This document shows, in pieces, positions 1 through 10,000 of a stretch of DNA of 64,000 nucleotides. The stretch's first letter is position 1; the number at the start of each line of letters is the position of its first letter. The position numbers and the translations under genes are program-made. The stretch spans positions 1 through 64,000 of the forward strand of contig NZ_SCNL01000003.1 of NCBI RefSeq assembly GCF_005502745.1, read 5' to 3'. The notes beneath the pieces are model-generated. The model worked only from the letters and a program-made list of their open reading frames with translations. It searched no databases and had not been told where the DNA came from. This DNA is from Sphingomonas sp. 3P27F8 (GTDB lineage: Bacteria > Pseudomonadota > Alphaproteobacteria > Sphingomonadales > Sphingomonadaceae).

Positions 1-458
1 GACGGGGCGGGCGTCTCTATCAGCTTGTCGACGTCGATGAAGCGGGTGCAGGCGTTCTGGAATGCCTGCGGCGTGCGGCTCGCGCCGAAGCCATAGACGT
101 CATGACCGTCCTGCCGGATGCGCATCGCCAGCGGCATGAAATCGCTGTCGGATGACATGATGCCGAAGGCGCGCACGCGCCCGCGATAGAGCAGGTCCAT
201 CGCGTCGATCGTCATCTTCATGTCGGTGGCGTTCTTGCCTTTGGTCAGGTCGAACTGCTGTTGTGGCTCGATGCCGTATTTCACGGTCATGTCGTGCCAT
301 CCCTTCAGCTCCGGCTTGGTCCAGTTGCCATAGACCCGGCGGACGTTGACGCTGCCCAGCTCGGCGAGCACGGTGAGCACGGGGTCGATCGCATGCCACG
401 ATGCATTGTCCGCATCGATCAGCAGCGCGACGTTGAGATTGCGATTGTCGTCGGTCAT
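1..458 (-). CDS. NYN-domain (LabA/DUF88-like) protein, 3' end outside window
   Basis: The reading frame starts at an ATG whose complement lies at 456-458 and stays open to the window edge, so only the first 152 residues are visible. Near the N-terminus is L-L-I-D-A-D-N-A, the first acidic motif of NYN (PIN-like nuclease) domains, and around residue 105 is S-S-D-S-D-F, the second acidic cluster. These are the metal-binding positions of the LabA/limkain-type NYN family, which are putative RNases; the actual substrate is unknown. It lies 30 bases downstream of greB and is probably co-transcribed with slt and greB. A C-terminal OST-HTH domain, common in this family, would lie outside the window. 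Confidence 0.85.
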   Translation of the reverse strand, partial: MTDDNRNLNVALLIDADNASWHAIDPVLTVLAELGSVNVRRVYGNWTKPELKGWHDMTVKYGIEPQQQFDLTKGKNATDMKMTIDAMDLLYRGRVRAFGIMSSDSDFMPLAMRIRQDGHDVYGFGASRTPQAFQNACTRFIDVDKLIETPAP

Positions 459-488
459 GCCGCCTGATCGCCCCCGGCGCGTCGGCCG

Positions 489-971
489 TCAACCGTGCGG
501 ATAAGTTATCGTCATCACTTCATATTCGCGTTCGCCGGCGGGAAGCGATACGCGGCGCAGATCGCCGACGGTCGCGCCGCGCAGCGCGCGCGCGATCGGG
601 GCGTTCCAGCCGATCCGCCCGTTCCCGGCGTCCGCCTCGTCGTCGCCGACCAGCGTGAGCGTGCGATGATTGTCGTCCTCGTCCGCCACCGTCACGGTCG
701 CCCCGAAGAACACGCGGCTGCGATCGGGGGACTGCGCGGGATCGACCACCTTGGCCGCCTTCATCCGTTTCGACAGCCAGCCGAGCCGCCGGTCGATCTC
801 GCGCAGGCGCTTGCGGCCGTAGATATAGTCGCCGTTTTCGGAACGATCGCCGTTTCCCGCGGCCCACGCGATCGTATCGAGCAGCGCGGGGCGCTCCTTG
901 CCGAACAGCGTTTCATATTCGGCGCGCAACGCCGCATAGCCGGCGGGCGTGATGTAATTGGGGCGGTCCAC
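489..971 (-). CDS. greB: Transcription elongation factor GreB
   Basis: This 160-residue protein has the Gre architecture: an N-terminal antiparallel coiled coil (about residues 10-80, including the acidic R-S-E-N-G-D-Y tip region near residue 45 that enters the RNA polymerase secondary channel) and a C-terminal FKBP-like domain. Y-I-T-P-A-G at the start and the basic G-R-K-R-L-R-E-I-D-R-R-L segment favour GreB over GreA. Gre factors stimulate transcript cleavage in backtracked polymerase. The start is GTG at 969-971. The gene begins only 3 bases after the slt stop, indicating an slt-greB operon. Confidence 0.9.
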   Translation of the reverse strand: MDRPNYITPAGYAALRAEYETLFGKERPALLDTIAWAAGNGDRSENGDYIYGRKRLREIDRRLGWLSKRMKAAKVVDPAQSPDRSRVFFGATVTVADEDDNHRTLTLVGDDEADAGNGRIGWNAPIARALRGATVGDLRRVSLPAGEREYEVMTITYPHG

Positions 972-974
972 CGA

Positions 975-3008
975 TCAGCCCCGTTTCGAGCGTCCGAGAT
1001 ACCAGCTCAGGTTCGCCGGGCCGCGGCTGCGCGCGCGTTGCGGGTTCATCAGGTCATAGACCACCGCATTCTCCAGCACGCGCTGCACATAGCTGCGCGT
1101 TTCGCTGAACGGGATCGCCTCGACCCAATCGACCCAGTCCACCGTGCCGGTGCGCGGATCGCCATTCGCGGCGAGCCATTTGTTCACGTTGCCCGGCCCG
1201 GCGTTATAGGCCGCGATCGCCAGCGGATAGCTGCCGAACTGCTTGAAGATCCGCTGGAAATAGGTCGATCCGAGCTGGACGTTATAGCCCGTGTCGCTGG
1301 TGAGCGCGCCGACGTTGTAGGCAAGGCCCATTTTGGCGGCCTGTTCGCGCGCGGTTCCCGGCATCAGCTGCATCAGCCCGCGCGCGCCCGCGCCGGAAAC
1401 GGCCATCCGGTCGAAATTGCTCTCCTGCCGCGAGATCGCATGGATCATTGTCCATTCGTCCTCATAGCCGCCGGGGACCGGGACGGTGGGAAAGCCGGTC
1501 GCGACATATTCGGTCAGGCCGTTGATCATCGCCTTGCGCCCGACGAGCACCCCCAGATCGGGGCGGCCGAGCGCGCGCGACAGCTCATCGGCGAGCAGGT
1601 GATCGGTATCGCTGGTGGCATCGGCGGCGATCTGTTTCACGAACGCCGTCTGATCCTGCCAGTCGTTGATCGAGCCGAGGAACTGCGCGACGCGAACCAC
1701 CTCGCGGCCGTAGAATGCGGCGCGCGCGGCCGGGCTGGCCGGGCTTGCGCTCACCGCCGGCGGCGGCACGAGCGTGCGCGCCAGATGCTCGTTGGCGAGC
1801 AGGCCGTAATATTGATCGCGGAAGCCCGCGGCGCGCTCGAAAAAGCCGCTCGCCTCGGTGGTGCGGCCGGCGGCCTCGGCGGCGCGCGCTGCCCAGTAGA
1901 AGCCTTTCGCGCGCGTTTGCGGCGCGATCGTGCCGCGACCGTAGCGATCGAACAGCGGCATCGCGTCGGCCGGGCGATTGAGCCTGTTGAGCGCGGCCTG
2001 CCCGGCCAGCCAGACGAGATTGGTATATTGATCGCGCTCGCCATAGGATTTGGTCGAGACATCGGTCCCGGCGGGATAGGCGTCGTCGACCTGCCGCGCG
2101 ATGTCATAGGCGGTCTGCCACTGCCCGTCCGCCGCGGCGCCTTTCGCGGTGGCATAGAGCACGAGATAGAATTTCTCGGGATTGCCGGGGCGGTTGATCC
2201 CCGGCGCCCGCGTGCGCGCAAGCCAGGCGCGGGCGGCGAGCGGGTTGGTGCGGCCGAGCCAGGTGGCCTTGTCGGCGATATATCCCGCGTCGCGCTCGCC
2301 GATCGCGTCATATTGCGCGGCGAGGTCCGCGGCGTTCGCCGCCCCGCTGCGGAACGCCAGCCGCGCCTCGAGCAGCGGGCGTTGCGATGCGGAGACCAGC
2401 GTGATCTGGCGCGCCGCGACGCTGGTGGCGCCCTGCCACAGCAGCGTATCCATGCGGGCGTCGTGATCCTCGGTGCGCAGCGCGCCGCCGAATTGCTGGA
2501 GCAACGCCGCCTCGTCGCTGGCCGAAAGCGTGCCGCGCCGCCACGCCGCGCGCGCCTCGTCATTGGCCTGCGCGATCGCCCCGGTCGCCGCCAGCGCGCG
2601 TGCATAAGCCAGGCCGCCGGCCGCCGATTGCGGCGGGAAGCGGCGGAAATAGGCGATCAGCGCGGATGGCGAGGCGGTGCCCGTCGCGGCCTGCCTCTCC
2701 GCCGCCCGGCGATTGGCGCTTTCCCCGGGCCAGCCGGGATGCGCGAGCAGGAACGTGGCGTAGCTGTCGAACGGCAACGCATCGGTCTGCTGCAGCGTCT
2801 TCCACTGCGCGAACGATTGCGCCAACCCGTTCACATTCGCGGCGGGCACGACGCGAACCGGAGCGGCCGCCTGCGTCTCCGTCTGTTCGGCACGCGCATT
2901 CGCCATGCGCGTCACGTATGAATCGTCCCTGTCCTGCGCGAGCGCCAAAGCCGCGCCGGCCCCTGCGAGCAATCCGATCAACACACCTGCCTTCAATCCA
3001 GTCACCAT
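975..3008 (-). CDS. slt: Soluble lytic murein transglycosylase (Slt family)
   Basis: This 677-residue periplasmic enzyme cleaves peptidoglycan glycan strands to 1,6-anhydro products. A signal peptide or membrane anchor (residues 5-25, rich in Ala/Leu/Gly) is followed by a long alpha-helical superhelix typical of Slt70 (about residues 60-490). The C-terminal goose-lysozyme-like SLT domain carries R-Q-E-S with the catalytic Glu, G-L-M-Q-L-M-P-G-T and A-Y-N-A-G-P-G, all intact. The start ATG (complement 3006-3008) is 76 bases from the divergent dapA. Length and domain order match Slt70 homologues. Confidence 0.93.
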   Translation of the reverse strand: MVTGLKAGVLIGLLAGAGAALALAQDRDDSYVTRMANARAEQTETQAAAPVRVVPAANVNGLAQSFAQWKTLQQTDALPFDSYATFLLAHPGWPGESANRRAAERQAATGTASPSALIAYFRRFPPQSAAGGLAYARALAATGAIAQANDEARAAWRRGTLSASDEAALLQQFGGALRTEDHDARMDTLLWQGATSVAARQITLVSASQRPLLEARLAFRSGAANAADLAAQYDAIGERDAGYIADKATWLGRTNPLAARAWLARTRAPGINRPGNPEKFYLVLYATAKGAAADGQWQTAYDIARQVDDAYPAGTDVSTKSYGERDQYTNLVWLAGQAALNRLNRPADAMPLFDRYGRGTIAPQTRAKGFYWAARAAEAAGRTTEASGFFERAAGFRDQYYGLLANEHLARTLVPPPAVSASPASPAARAAFYGREVVRVAQFLGSINDWQDQTAFVKQIAADATSDTDHLLADELSRALGRPDLGVLVGRKAMINGLTEYVATGFPTVPVPGGYEDEWTMIHAISRQESNFDRMAVSGAGARGLMQLMPGTAREQAAKMGLAYNVGALTSDTGYNVQLGSTYFQRIFKQFGSYPLAIAAYNAGPGNVNKWLAANGDPRTGTVDWVDWVEAIPFSETRSYVQRVLENAVVYDLMNPQRARSRGPANLSWYLGRSKRG

Positions 3009-3084
3009 GTGGACAGAGTAGCGGCTCTACCCGTATCTGTCCTGAACGAACCTACCATCTTCGCGCATTCAGGAACGCAAAATC

Positions 3085-3966
3085 ATGTTTTCCGGCTCTA
3101 TTCCGGCGCTTGTGACGCCATTCGACGCGCATGGCGCCTTTATCGAATCGGCGTATCGCGATCTCGTCGAGTGGCAGATCGCCGAAGGCTCCGCCGCACT
3201 GGTGCCATGCGGGACTACCGGGGAGGCGGCCACGCTGACCAAGGAGGAGCAGTTCGCGATCGTGCGCACCTGCGTCGATCAGGCGAAAGGCCGCGTGCCG
3301 GTGATCGCGGGCGCGGGATCGAACGATACCCGCGTCGCCGCCGCGAACCTGATCGCTGCGAAGGAGGCGGGGGCGGATGCGGCGCTGATGGTGCCGCCTT
3401 ATTACAATCGCCCGTCGCAGGACGGCATCTACCAGCATTTCGCGGCGCTGGCGGCGAATGCCGCGCTGCCGATCGTGCTCTATAACGTGCCGGCACGCAC
3501 CGTTACCGATATCCAGCCGGAAACGCTTATCCGCATCGTTTCCGATTTCCCGTCGGTGTTCGTGGCGGTGAAGGATGCGTCCGGGGTGCTCCAGCGGGTG
3601 TCGCAGCATCGCGCCGCGCTGGGCGATGGTTTCTGCCAGCTGTCGGGCAATGACGATCTCGCGCTTGCCTTCAACGCGATGGGCGGTGTGGGGTGCATCT
3701 CGGTCACCGCCAATGTCGCGCCGCGCCTGTGCGCGGATATGCAGAAGGCGTGCGCAGCGGGCGATTACGCCGCCGCGCTTGCGCTGCACGACCGGCTTTT
3801 CGCGCTGCATCTCGCGCTGTTCACCGATGCGTCGCCCGGCCCGGTGAAATATGCCATGACGAAGGTGCGCCCCGAGTTCCCCGCTGGCCTGCGCCTGCCG
3901 ATGACCTGGCCGGGGGAGGCCTCGCGGGCGGCGGTGGACGCGGGGCTGGCGCGCGCGGCACTGTAA
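3085..3966 (+). CDS. dapA: 4-hydroxy-tetrahydrodipicolinate synthase
   Basis: DapA condenses pyruvate with aspartate semialdehyde at the first committed step of lysine and meso-diaminopimelate synthesis in the cytoplasm. The 293-residue (beta/alpha)8 barrel has the usual length. Visible landmarks are P-C-G-T-T-G-E near residue 40, Y133 in L-Y-N-V-P-A-R-T, and Schiff-base lysine K163 in V-A-V-K-D-A-S-G. An A-G-G-A-like purine-rich stretch precedes the ATG. It is followed after 18 bases by smpB. No riboswitch-like leader is evident in the 76-base divergent gap with slt. Confidence 0.96.
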   Translation: MFSGSIPALVTPFDAHGAFIESAYRDLVEWQIAEGSAALVPCGTTGEAATLTKEEQFAIVRTCVDQAKGRVPVIAGAGSNDTRVAAANLIAAKEAGADAALMVPPYYNRPSQDGIYQHFAALAANAALPIVLYNVPARTVTDIQPETLIRIVSDFPSVFVAVKDASGVLQRVSQHRAALGDGFCQLSGNDDLALAFNAMGGVGCISVTANVAPRLCADMQKACAAGDYAAALALHDRLFALHLALFTDASPGPVKYAMTKVRPEFPAGLRLPMTWPGEASRAAVDAGLARAAL

Positions 3967-3984
3967 CCTTACATCGCACCCAAT

Positions 3985-4467
3985 ATGTCGCGTCCCAAGC
4001 CCGCCACCTTCGACAAGAAGAAGATCGTCGCCGAAAACCGGCGCGCCCGGTTCGAATATTCGATCGAGGACAAGTTCGAGGCGGGGATCGTCCTCACCGG
4101 CACCGAGGTGAAGTCGCTGCGTTTCGGCGAAGGCTCGATCGCGGAAAGCTATGCCGAGGTGAACGAAGGCGGCGTCTGGCTGATTAATTCGAACGTGCCC
4201 GAATTCAGCCACGGCAACCGCTTCAATCATTCGCCGCGCCGCCCGCGCAAGCTGTTGCTGCACGAGCGCGAGATCAACAAGCTTCACGGCGCCGTCGCGC
4301 GTCAGGGCATGACGCTCGTGCCGCTGTCGGTCTATTTCAACGGGCAGGGCCGGGCGAAGGTCGAACTGGCGCTCGCCAAGGGGCGAAAGGATCACGACAA
4401 GCGCGCCGCCATCAAGGAGCGCGAGTGGAAGCGCGAGGCGGGGCGCGTGCTGCGCGAGCGCGGCTGA
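3985..4467 (+). CDS. smpB: SsrA-binding protein SmpB
   Basis: SmpB binds tmRNA and directs trans-translation rescue of stalled ribosomes. The 160-residue protein starts [19 protein letters not shown] and contains G-T-E-V-K-S-L-R, both hallmarks of the OB-fold core, followed by the basic C-terminal tail ([12 protein letters not shown], then E-R-E-W-K-R-E) that mimics an anticodon arm. No strong Shine-Dalgarno is visible before the ATG, although it lies 18 bases after dapA. The tmRNA gene itself is not in this window. Confidence 0.96.
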   Translation: MSRPKPATFDKKKIVAENRRARFEYSIEDKFEAGIVLTGTEVKSLRFGEGSIAESYAEVNEGGVWLINSNVPEFSHGNRFNHSPRRPRKLLLHEREINKLHGAVARQGMTLVPLSVYFNGQGRAKVELALAKGRKDHDKRAAIKEREWKREAGRVLRERG

Positions 4468-5021
4468 TGGCATCAGAAAGGCGTGGGTTGTGGCAGCGGT
4501 TCGCCGCGTGGTGCGGTCGTAACCTGCCCACGCGCGAATCGATGGAGCAAAGCCGCCTGCTGCGCCCGGTGGCGCATCGCGTGCTGGCGCCGCATCTGTG
4601 GCGGTTCACGCGCCGGTCGGTGCCGCGCGGCGTGGCGCTGGGGATGGTGACGGGCATCCTCTTCCCGGTCGCGCAAATCCCGTTTTCCGCGCTGCTGGCG
4701 CTGCCGTTGCGCGCGAACATCCCGGCGGCAGCGCTCACCACCTTCATCACCAATCCGCTGACCACCCCGCCGCTGTGGGTCGGCGCTTACTGGATCGGGA
4801 AGTGGGCGCTGCACATCGATACGGCGCTGCCCGGTGATCCGGTGCGCGATGCGGTGGAATCGGGCTGGATGCAGTGGCTGATGTCGGATGCAGCCCCCGC
4901 CACCGCGATCGGGCTGCTGATCGTGAGCGCGTCGTTCGCGATCGGGGGCTATTTCCTGTCGATGGTCGGCTGGCGGGTGTGGATCGCGCGCAAGTGGCGA
5001 AATCGTCGCATTCGCAACTAA
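4467..5021 (+). CDS. DUF2062 family membrane protein
   Basis: The ATG overlaps the smpB stop by one base (TGATG), which decides the start over an in-frame upstream ATG at 4425 inside smpB; this gives 184 residues. The sequence has a basic N-terminal region, then hydrophobic segments around residues 55-75, 80-110 and 140-165, with the P-x-x-Q-I-P-F and F-I-T-N-P-L-T-T-P-P motifs typical of DUF2062. The family is widespread in Proteobacteria as an inner-membrane protein of unknown function. Coupling to dapA-smpB suggests co-transcription only, not a shared role. Confidence 0.85.
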   Translation: MASERRGLWQRFAAWCGRNLPTRESMEQSRLLRPVAHRVLAPHLWRFTRRSVPRGVALGMVTGILFPVAQIPFSALLALPLRANIPAAALTTFITNPLTTPPLWVGAYWIGKWALHIDTALPGDPVRDAVESGWMQWLMSDAAPATAIGLLIVSASFAIGGYFLSMVGWRVWIARKWRNRRIRN

Positions 5022-5089
5022 GATTGACGAGGCGTGTCATCGGCGTACATCACGGTCATCCCGCTTTGGTGTCATAGGATTACCCGTCG

Positions 5090-7123
5090 ATGCGTTCGTT
5101 AATCATTGCCTCCCTGCTCCTTTCGGCTGGCGCTGCCGCGCTGGCGCAGACTGCCCCGCGATCGGCGCCGGTGGATCAGGATCGCCCCGCGATCGGCGAT
5201 TTCGGGGTCGACATGGCGGGGCGCGACACCGCCGTGCCGCCCGGCCGGGATTTCTATGATTATGCCAATGGCGATTGGCAGAAGGTAACGCAGATCCCGG
5301 CGGACCGCGCCTCCTTCGGCATGTTCCACAAGCTGCAGGATCTCTCGCAGCGGCGCATGCACGATCTGCTTGAGGAGGTGTCGAAGCAGCCGGGCAACAA
5401 GTCTGGCGATTTCTATGCCAGCTTCATGGACGAGGCGGCGGTGAACGCGAAGGGCGCGGCGCCGGTGAAGCCGTGGCTCGCCGCGATCAGGGCGACGACG
5501 GACAAGCGCGCGCTGGCGGTCGAGGCTGGGCGGATGCAGCGGTATGGCGTGGCGGATCTGTTCAACGTCGGCGTTGGTCAGGATGACAAGGCCCCTGACA
5601 CCTATATCGTCAATCTGTCGCAGGGCGGGCTGGGGCTGCCGGACCGCGATTATTATCTGAAGGACGATCCCAAGCTGGCCGAGACGCGCGCCGCGTATCA
5701 GGCGTATCTCGCGCGGATGCTGACGCTGGCTGGCGAACCGGACGCGGAACAGCGGGCGGCGGCGGTGTTCGCGTTCGAGAAGGAGCTGGCGGCCGCGCAC
5801 TGGACCCGGATCGAGAGCCGCGATGCGGACAAGACCTACAACAAAATCGCCTTCACCGATCTGGCGGCGCGCGCACCTGGGTTCGATTGGGCGGCGTTCG
5901 CCAGGGCGGCCGGCATGCCCCTCGGCGGCTATTATCTCATAGCCCAACCAACCGCCCTCACCAAGGAAGCTAAAGTTTGGGCGGCGACGCCGATCGCGGT
6001 GCTGAAGGACCATTTGATGCTCCGCACTCTGAGTAGCTATGCCCGTTTCCTGTCGATCGATTTCGATAAGACGCGTTTTGAGTTCTACGGTACCACCTTA
6101 TCGGGCACGCCGGAGCAGCCCGCACGGTGGAAGCGCGCTAGCGATCTCATCAAGGATGAGTTGGGCGAGGATATCGGTCGCGCCTATGTCGCAAAGTACT
6201 TTCCGCCCGAGGCGAAGGCGGCGGCCGACGAACTGGTGAAGAATTTGATCGGCGCAATGGGTGAGCGGCTCCGTAAGCTCGAATGGATGGCGCCGGAAAC
6301 AAAGCAGAAAGCGCTCGCCAAGCTCGCCACCTTCCGTCCCAAGATCGGTTATCCTGAAAAGTGGCGTGATTATTCAAAACTGGTCGTCAAGCGTGGCGAT
6401 TTGTTTGGGAACGTGGCGCGGGCGAATGAATTCGATTTCCAGCGAGACCTTAACAAGATCGGCAATCGGGTTGACCGCGACGAATGGTTTATGACGCCGA
6501 TGGAGATCAACGCCTATTACAATCCGCCGATGAACGAGATTGTCTTCCCGGCGGCAATTCTCCAGCCGCCATTCTTCGATCCGAAGGCAGATCCTGCAGT
6601 GAACTACGGCGCGATCGGCGCAGTGATCGGTCATGAGATCAGCCATGGTTTTGACGATCAAGGTCGCAAATACGATGCCAGCGGAAAGCTGACCGACTGG
6701 TGGACCGCCCAGGACGCCACGCGCTTCAATAGCTTCACGGACAAGCTTGTCGCGCAATATGACGCCTACGAACCGCTACCGGGTCAGCATATTCAGGGCG
6801 GTTTGACGCTAGGCGAGAATATCGCTGACCTTGCCGGGCTGACGATTGCGATAGACGCTTATCACGCAACGCTTGGTGGTAAAGCAGCATCGGTGATCGA
6901 CGGCACGAGCGGCGATCAGCGATTCTATCTGGGCTGGGCTCAGGTGTGGCGGATCAAACAACGCGAGCCGGCGTTGCGGCAGGCGCTTCTTTCGGATCCG
7001 CACTCGCCAGGGCATTATCGGGTGCTCACGGTCCGCAACCTCGATCCTTGGTATGCCGCCTACGGTGCGAAGGCGGGCGACCGACTTTACCTTGCTCCCG
7101 AAGCGCGCGTTCGTATCTGGTGA
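5090..7123 (+). CDS. M13 family zinc metallopeptidase (neprilysin/PepO-like)
   Basis: A 677-residue secreted endopeptidase. A cleavable signal peptide (residues 1-19, ending A-L-A-Q) is followed by the M13 N-terminal domain (about 45-430) and the catalytic domain. The zinc site H515-E516-I-S-H519 and the third ligand E576 in G-E-N-I-A-D-L-A-G are intact, as are the upstream N-A-Y-Y-N-P and downstream substrate motifs. It probably degrades peptides in the periplasm. The first 840 bases use the GC-extreme codons of the flanking genome; from about 5,930 onward codons such as TTA, CTA and AGT appear and GC falls, with no break in the frame. Confidence 0.93.
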   Translation: MRSLIIASLLLSAGAAALAQTAPRSAPVDQDRPAIGDFGVDMAGRDTAVPPGRDFYDYANGDWQKVTQIPADRASFGMFHKLQDLSQRRMHDLLEEVSKQPGNKSGDFYASFMDEAAVNAKGAAPVKPWLAAIRATTDKRALAVEAGRMQRYGVADLFNVGVGQDDKAPDTYIVNLSQGGLGLPDRDYYLKDDPKLAETRAAYQAYLARMLTLAGEPDAEQRAAAVFAFEKELAAAHWTRIESRDADKTYNKIAFTDLAARAPGFDWAAFARAAGMPLGGYYLIAQPTALTKEAKVWAATPIAVLKDHLMLRTLSSYARFLSIDFDKTRFEFYGTTLSGTPEQPARWKRASDLIKDELGEDIGRAYVAKYFPPEAKAAADELVKNLIGAMGERLRKLEWMAPETKQKALAKLATFRPKIGYPEKWRDYSKLVVKRGDLFGNVARANEFDFQRDLNKIGNRVDRDEWFMTPMEINAYYNPPMNEIVFPAAILQPPFFDPKADPAVNYGAIGAVIGHEISHGFDDQGRKYDASGKLTDWWTAQDATRFNSFTDKLVAQYDAYEPLPGQHIQGGLTLGENIADLAGLTIAIDAYHATLGGKAASVIDGTSGDQRFYLGWAQVWRIKQREPALRQALLSDPHSPGHYRVLTVRNLDPWYAAYGAKAGDRLYLAPEARVRIW

Positions 7124-7183
7124 TCGTACTCGCTGTCCCCCCGTGCTTGACGTCTGGCGGGTGGCAAAGGATCACCCGCAGTC

Positions 7184-9565
7184 ATGGCTCCTAAACCGCT
7201 TACCTTTTCTGCCGGATTTACCCCGGGCGCTTCATTTTTGATAGCGGTGGGGGCGGGCTTGTCCGCCGCATTGCTGGTGCTCTGGCTGGTGGGAAACAAG
7301 GTTTTTGCGGCCGGTTTCGGCGGCACAGCGATCGTGTTCGGCGGCGCTGCGATCGCGTGGCGTTCGCTGAGTCGGCCGCGTGAGGATCGCGTGAGCGAAC
7401 TGGATTTGAGCCTCGTTCGAGCCGTTGTTCAGACGGCACAGGACGCGATCGCAATTACTGATCGCACCGGGCGGCTGGTATGCGCCAACGATCGCTACGA
7501 GGCGATGTTCGGCGGTTTTCCGACGCCGCCCGAATTGTCGCTAGGTGATTCCGGAACGTCAACGTTGATCGCTGCAGGCCGCATTGCTTGGCGCGACGGG
7601 CAGGCGCAGGTGGGTCAGCTGAGGCTAGACGAGCAACCGGTAAGCGCAGAAATCGCCCGCGCGGGCGATCAGCAGGATATGCTGATCTGGCGCTTCGTCC
7701 GCGCCGCGCACTCGGATCGAATAGATCGGCTGACGGGCGCACTCGCCGGCGATCTCGGTAATCGCCTCGGCGCTGCCGGGATAATGGCCGCGATGATCGC
7801 CGCAGACGGGCGGATCCTTTCGGCTAACCCCGTATTCCGGCATCGCGCACTGGGCAATGGCGAAGGCGGCGTTGACGGCCTGGATTTCGCGAGCTTCCTG
7901 ATTACCGACAGCCGCGGGCTGGTGCGGTTTGAGCGCGAGGGCCTGGACGGAAACCCTCTTCGGCTTGTTCAGGTGCCGTTTGCAGAGAATGACGGCGGAC
8001 CAATCCTGATCGCGATGCTCGATGACGAGGAACTGCCGGTGGCCGATGGCCCAACCGCGTCGAGTTATATTAGCACGCTGGTTTCTTTGATGCCGGTGGG
8101 AATAGCGCTGGTCGATCGAGAAGGGCGGTTCCTTCAGATGAACGCCGCCTTTACCCGGGCCGCAGGGATCGATCCGGCTGCGCCGCCGCTCTATCCTGGT
8201 GACCTAGTCGTGCGCGAGGACAAAGCGGCAGTGGCCGATGCGGTCCGCCGTTTCGCCAACGGCGCCGCCCAATCGAGTGACATGGCAGTACGGCTGCGGG
8301 ATCATCCGGACGAGCCGATCGCGTTGACGATCGCCGGCGCGCGTGGCCTTGGCCCGGCGGCGGTGGTGCTCAGCCTAAAGGACAATAGCGAGGAATCACG
8401 ACTGAAGCGCGAGGTCGCGCAGGCAACGAAGATGCAGGCGGTGGGCCAGCTGGCCGGCGGTGTCGCGCACGATTTCAACAACATCCTGACCGCGATCCTG
8501 GGTCATTGCGACCTGATGTTGATGCGCCATTCGCCCGGCGACAGCGATTATGACGATATCCAGCAGGTACGCAGTAATTCAAACCGCGCAGCTGGCTTGA
8601 CGCGGCAGTTGCTTGCCTTTTCGCGCCAGCAGACGTTGCGCCCACAGATATTGCAGTTGCCGGACGTTGTTTCGGAAGTGTCAAATCTTTTGAAACGACT
8701 GCTCGGCGAGACTGTCACGCTAAACGTAAGCCATGGTCGTGATCTGGGGCCGGTGCGCGCCGACCCGGGGCAGCTTGAGCAGGTGGTGGTAAATCTCGCA
8801 GTAAACGCTCGCGATGCAATGCTCTCCCGCAATCCGCATGGTGGGGGGACGCTGACGATTCGAACCCGCGCCGCGACAATCGCCGAGGTGCGCGACCGCG
8901 GCGACATCATGCCTGCGGCCGATTATACTACGCTTGAGATCTCGGACACCGGCACCGGCATCCCGCCGGAGGTTCTGCCCAAGATATTCGAGCCATTTTT
9001 CACTACCAAGGAAATCGGCAAGGGCACCGGGCTGGGGCTCTCTACCGTTTACGGGATCGTCAAACAGTCTGGCGGCTATATCTTCGCGGACTCACGGCCG
9101 GGGCAGGGAGCGACGTTCACTATTTACCTGCCGGTCCATAACGCCGCGACGGTTGCACCGACACGCATTCCGACCCGGCCAAAGCAGACCGACCTGTGGG
9201 GCACGGGTACCGTGCTGCTTGTTGAGGACGAGGCGATGGTGCGCGCTGTTGCTGAACGGGCCCTTTCGCGTCAGGGCTACACTGTCATGAGCGCCGAGAA
9301 TGGCGAGGCCGCACTCGAACTGCTCGAAACCTGCCAGGCGCCGGACCTGTTGATTTCAGACGTGGTGATGCCGACGATGGACGGGCCGACGATGGCGCGC
9401 AAAGTGCGGGATCGTTTCCCCACCCTTCCGATTCTCTTCATGTCGGGCTATGCTGAGGAACAGTTGCGCAAGTCGATCGACATCGGAAATGTCTCCTTCC
9501 TGCCCAAACCTTTTTCGGTGCAGCAACTCGCTGAAGCCGCTCGGGAGGCGTTGACGCAAGGGTGA
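7184..9565 (+). CDS. cckA: Cell-cycle hybrid histidine kinase CckA
   Basis: A 793-residue membrane hybrid kinase. Two transmembrane helices (about 17-37 and 42-58) precede PAS-like segments (about 70-170, 180-280 and 290-395), a HisKA domain with H429 in G-G-V-A-H-D-F-N-N, an HATPase with N-box ([12 protein letters not shown]) and G-boxes (D-T-G-T-G-I and G-K-G-T-G-L-G-L), and a C-terminal receiver with phospho-acceptor D726. The H-box flank and its G-H-C-D-L-M-L continuation are characteristic of CckA, which phosphorylates ChpT and thereby CtrA/CpdR in alphaproteobacteria. chpT is in this window at 41,910. A lone receiver gene follows 39 bases downstream. Confidence 0.93.
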   Translation: MAPKPLTFSAGFTPGASFLIAVGAGLSAALLVLWLVGNKVFAAGFGGTAIVFGGAAIAWRSLSRPREDRVSELDLSLVRAVVQTAQDAIAITDRTGRLVCANDRYEAMFGGFPTPPELSLGDSGTSTLIAAGRIAWRDGQAQVGQLRLDEQPVSAEIARAGDQQDMLIWRFVRAAHSDRIDRLTGALAGDLGNRLGAAGIMAAMIAADGRILSANPVFRHRALGNGEGGVDGLDFASFLITDSRGLVRFEREGLDGNPLRLVQVPFAENDGGPILIAMLDDEELPVADGPTASSYISTLVSLMPVGIALVDREGRFLQMNAAFTRAAGIDPAAPPLYPGDLVVREDKAAVADAVRRFANGAAQSSDMAVRLRDHPDEPIALTIAGARGLGPAAVVLSLKDNSEESRLKREVAQATKMQAVGQLAGGVAHDFNNILTAILGHCDLMLMRHSPGDSDYDDIQQVRSNSNRAAGLTRQLLAFSRQQTLRPQILQLPDVVSEVSNLLKRLLGETVTLNVSHGRDLGPVRADPGQLEQVVVNLAVNARDAMLSRNPHGGGTLTIRTRAATIAEVRDRGDIMPAADYTTLEISDTGTGIPPEVLPKIFEPFFTTKEIGKGTGLGLSTVYGIVKQSGGYIFADSRPGQGATFTIYLPVHNAATVAPTRIPTRPKQTDLWGTGTVLLVEDEAMVRAVAERALSRQGYTVMSAENGEAALELLETCQAPDLLISDVVMPTMDGPTMARKVRDRFPTLPILFMSGYAEEQLRKSIDIGNVSFLPKPFSVQQLAEAAREALTQG

Positions 9566-9604
9566 CGGGGTTGCGTCGCTGTCCTGGCTTGATATGGCGG
9601 TAGG

Positions 9605-9955
9605 ATGGCCGACCGAGTCCTGATCGTAGAAGATGAACCGCTGATCGCGATGATGCTGGAGGATTTCGTCGATGCGCTTGGCCGGGTCTGTGCCGGAACG
9701 GCGGATTGTGGGTCAGACGCGCTATCTCTGCTTGCGGCCGGCGCTGTCGACTGCGCTATCCTCGACGTGAACTTGCGGGGCGGAGAGAAGAGCTGGGCGA
9801 TCGCCGATGCTTTGGAAGCCGCCGACATTCCATTCGTGTTCGCAACCGGGGGCGGTAATGATTCGATCATCGATCGGCATCGCAATCGCCCGCAATTGAT
9901 GAAGCCGTTCACGATGGACGGTGTGGAGCGGGCGCTCGACAAGCTTTGTGGCTGA
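9605..9955 (+). CDS. Single-domain response regulator
   Basis: A 116-residue stand-alone receiver. The acidic pair is in V-E-D-E (residues 8-11), the phospho-acceptor is in the I-L-D-V-N-L-R-G motif near residue 54, and the conserved Lys is in L-M-K-P-F. There is no output domain. The D-V-N-L motif is typical of alphaproteobacterial single-domain receivers fed by HWE or PAS kinases. Its position 39 bases after cckA suggests co-expression. Whether it receives phosphate from CckA or ChpT is inference only. It is not obviously CpdR. Confidence 0.88.
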   Translation: MADRVLIVEDEPLIAMMLEDFVDALGRVCAGTADCGSDALSLLAAGAVDCAILDVNLRGGEKSWAIADALEAADIPFVFATGGGNDSIIDRHRNRPQLMKPFTMDGVERALDKLCG

Positions 9956-10000
9956 CGGGAAGGGTTGCGCAGGTGGTCGGCGCGGCCTAGCGCAACGCAC

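Noticed and set aside
495..2921. Long open frame on the plus strand opposite greB and slt (808 codons)
   Set aside because: It is antisense to two clearly recognised genes, is Arg/Gly/Ala-rich as expected for mirror frames in GC-rich DNA, and matches no family.
3052..4473. 473-codon open frame on the minus strand across dapA and smpB
   Set aside because: It is antisense to two intact housekeeping genes and shows no motif.
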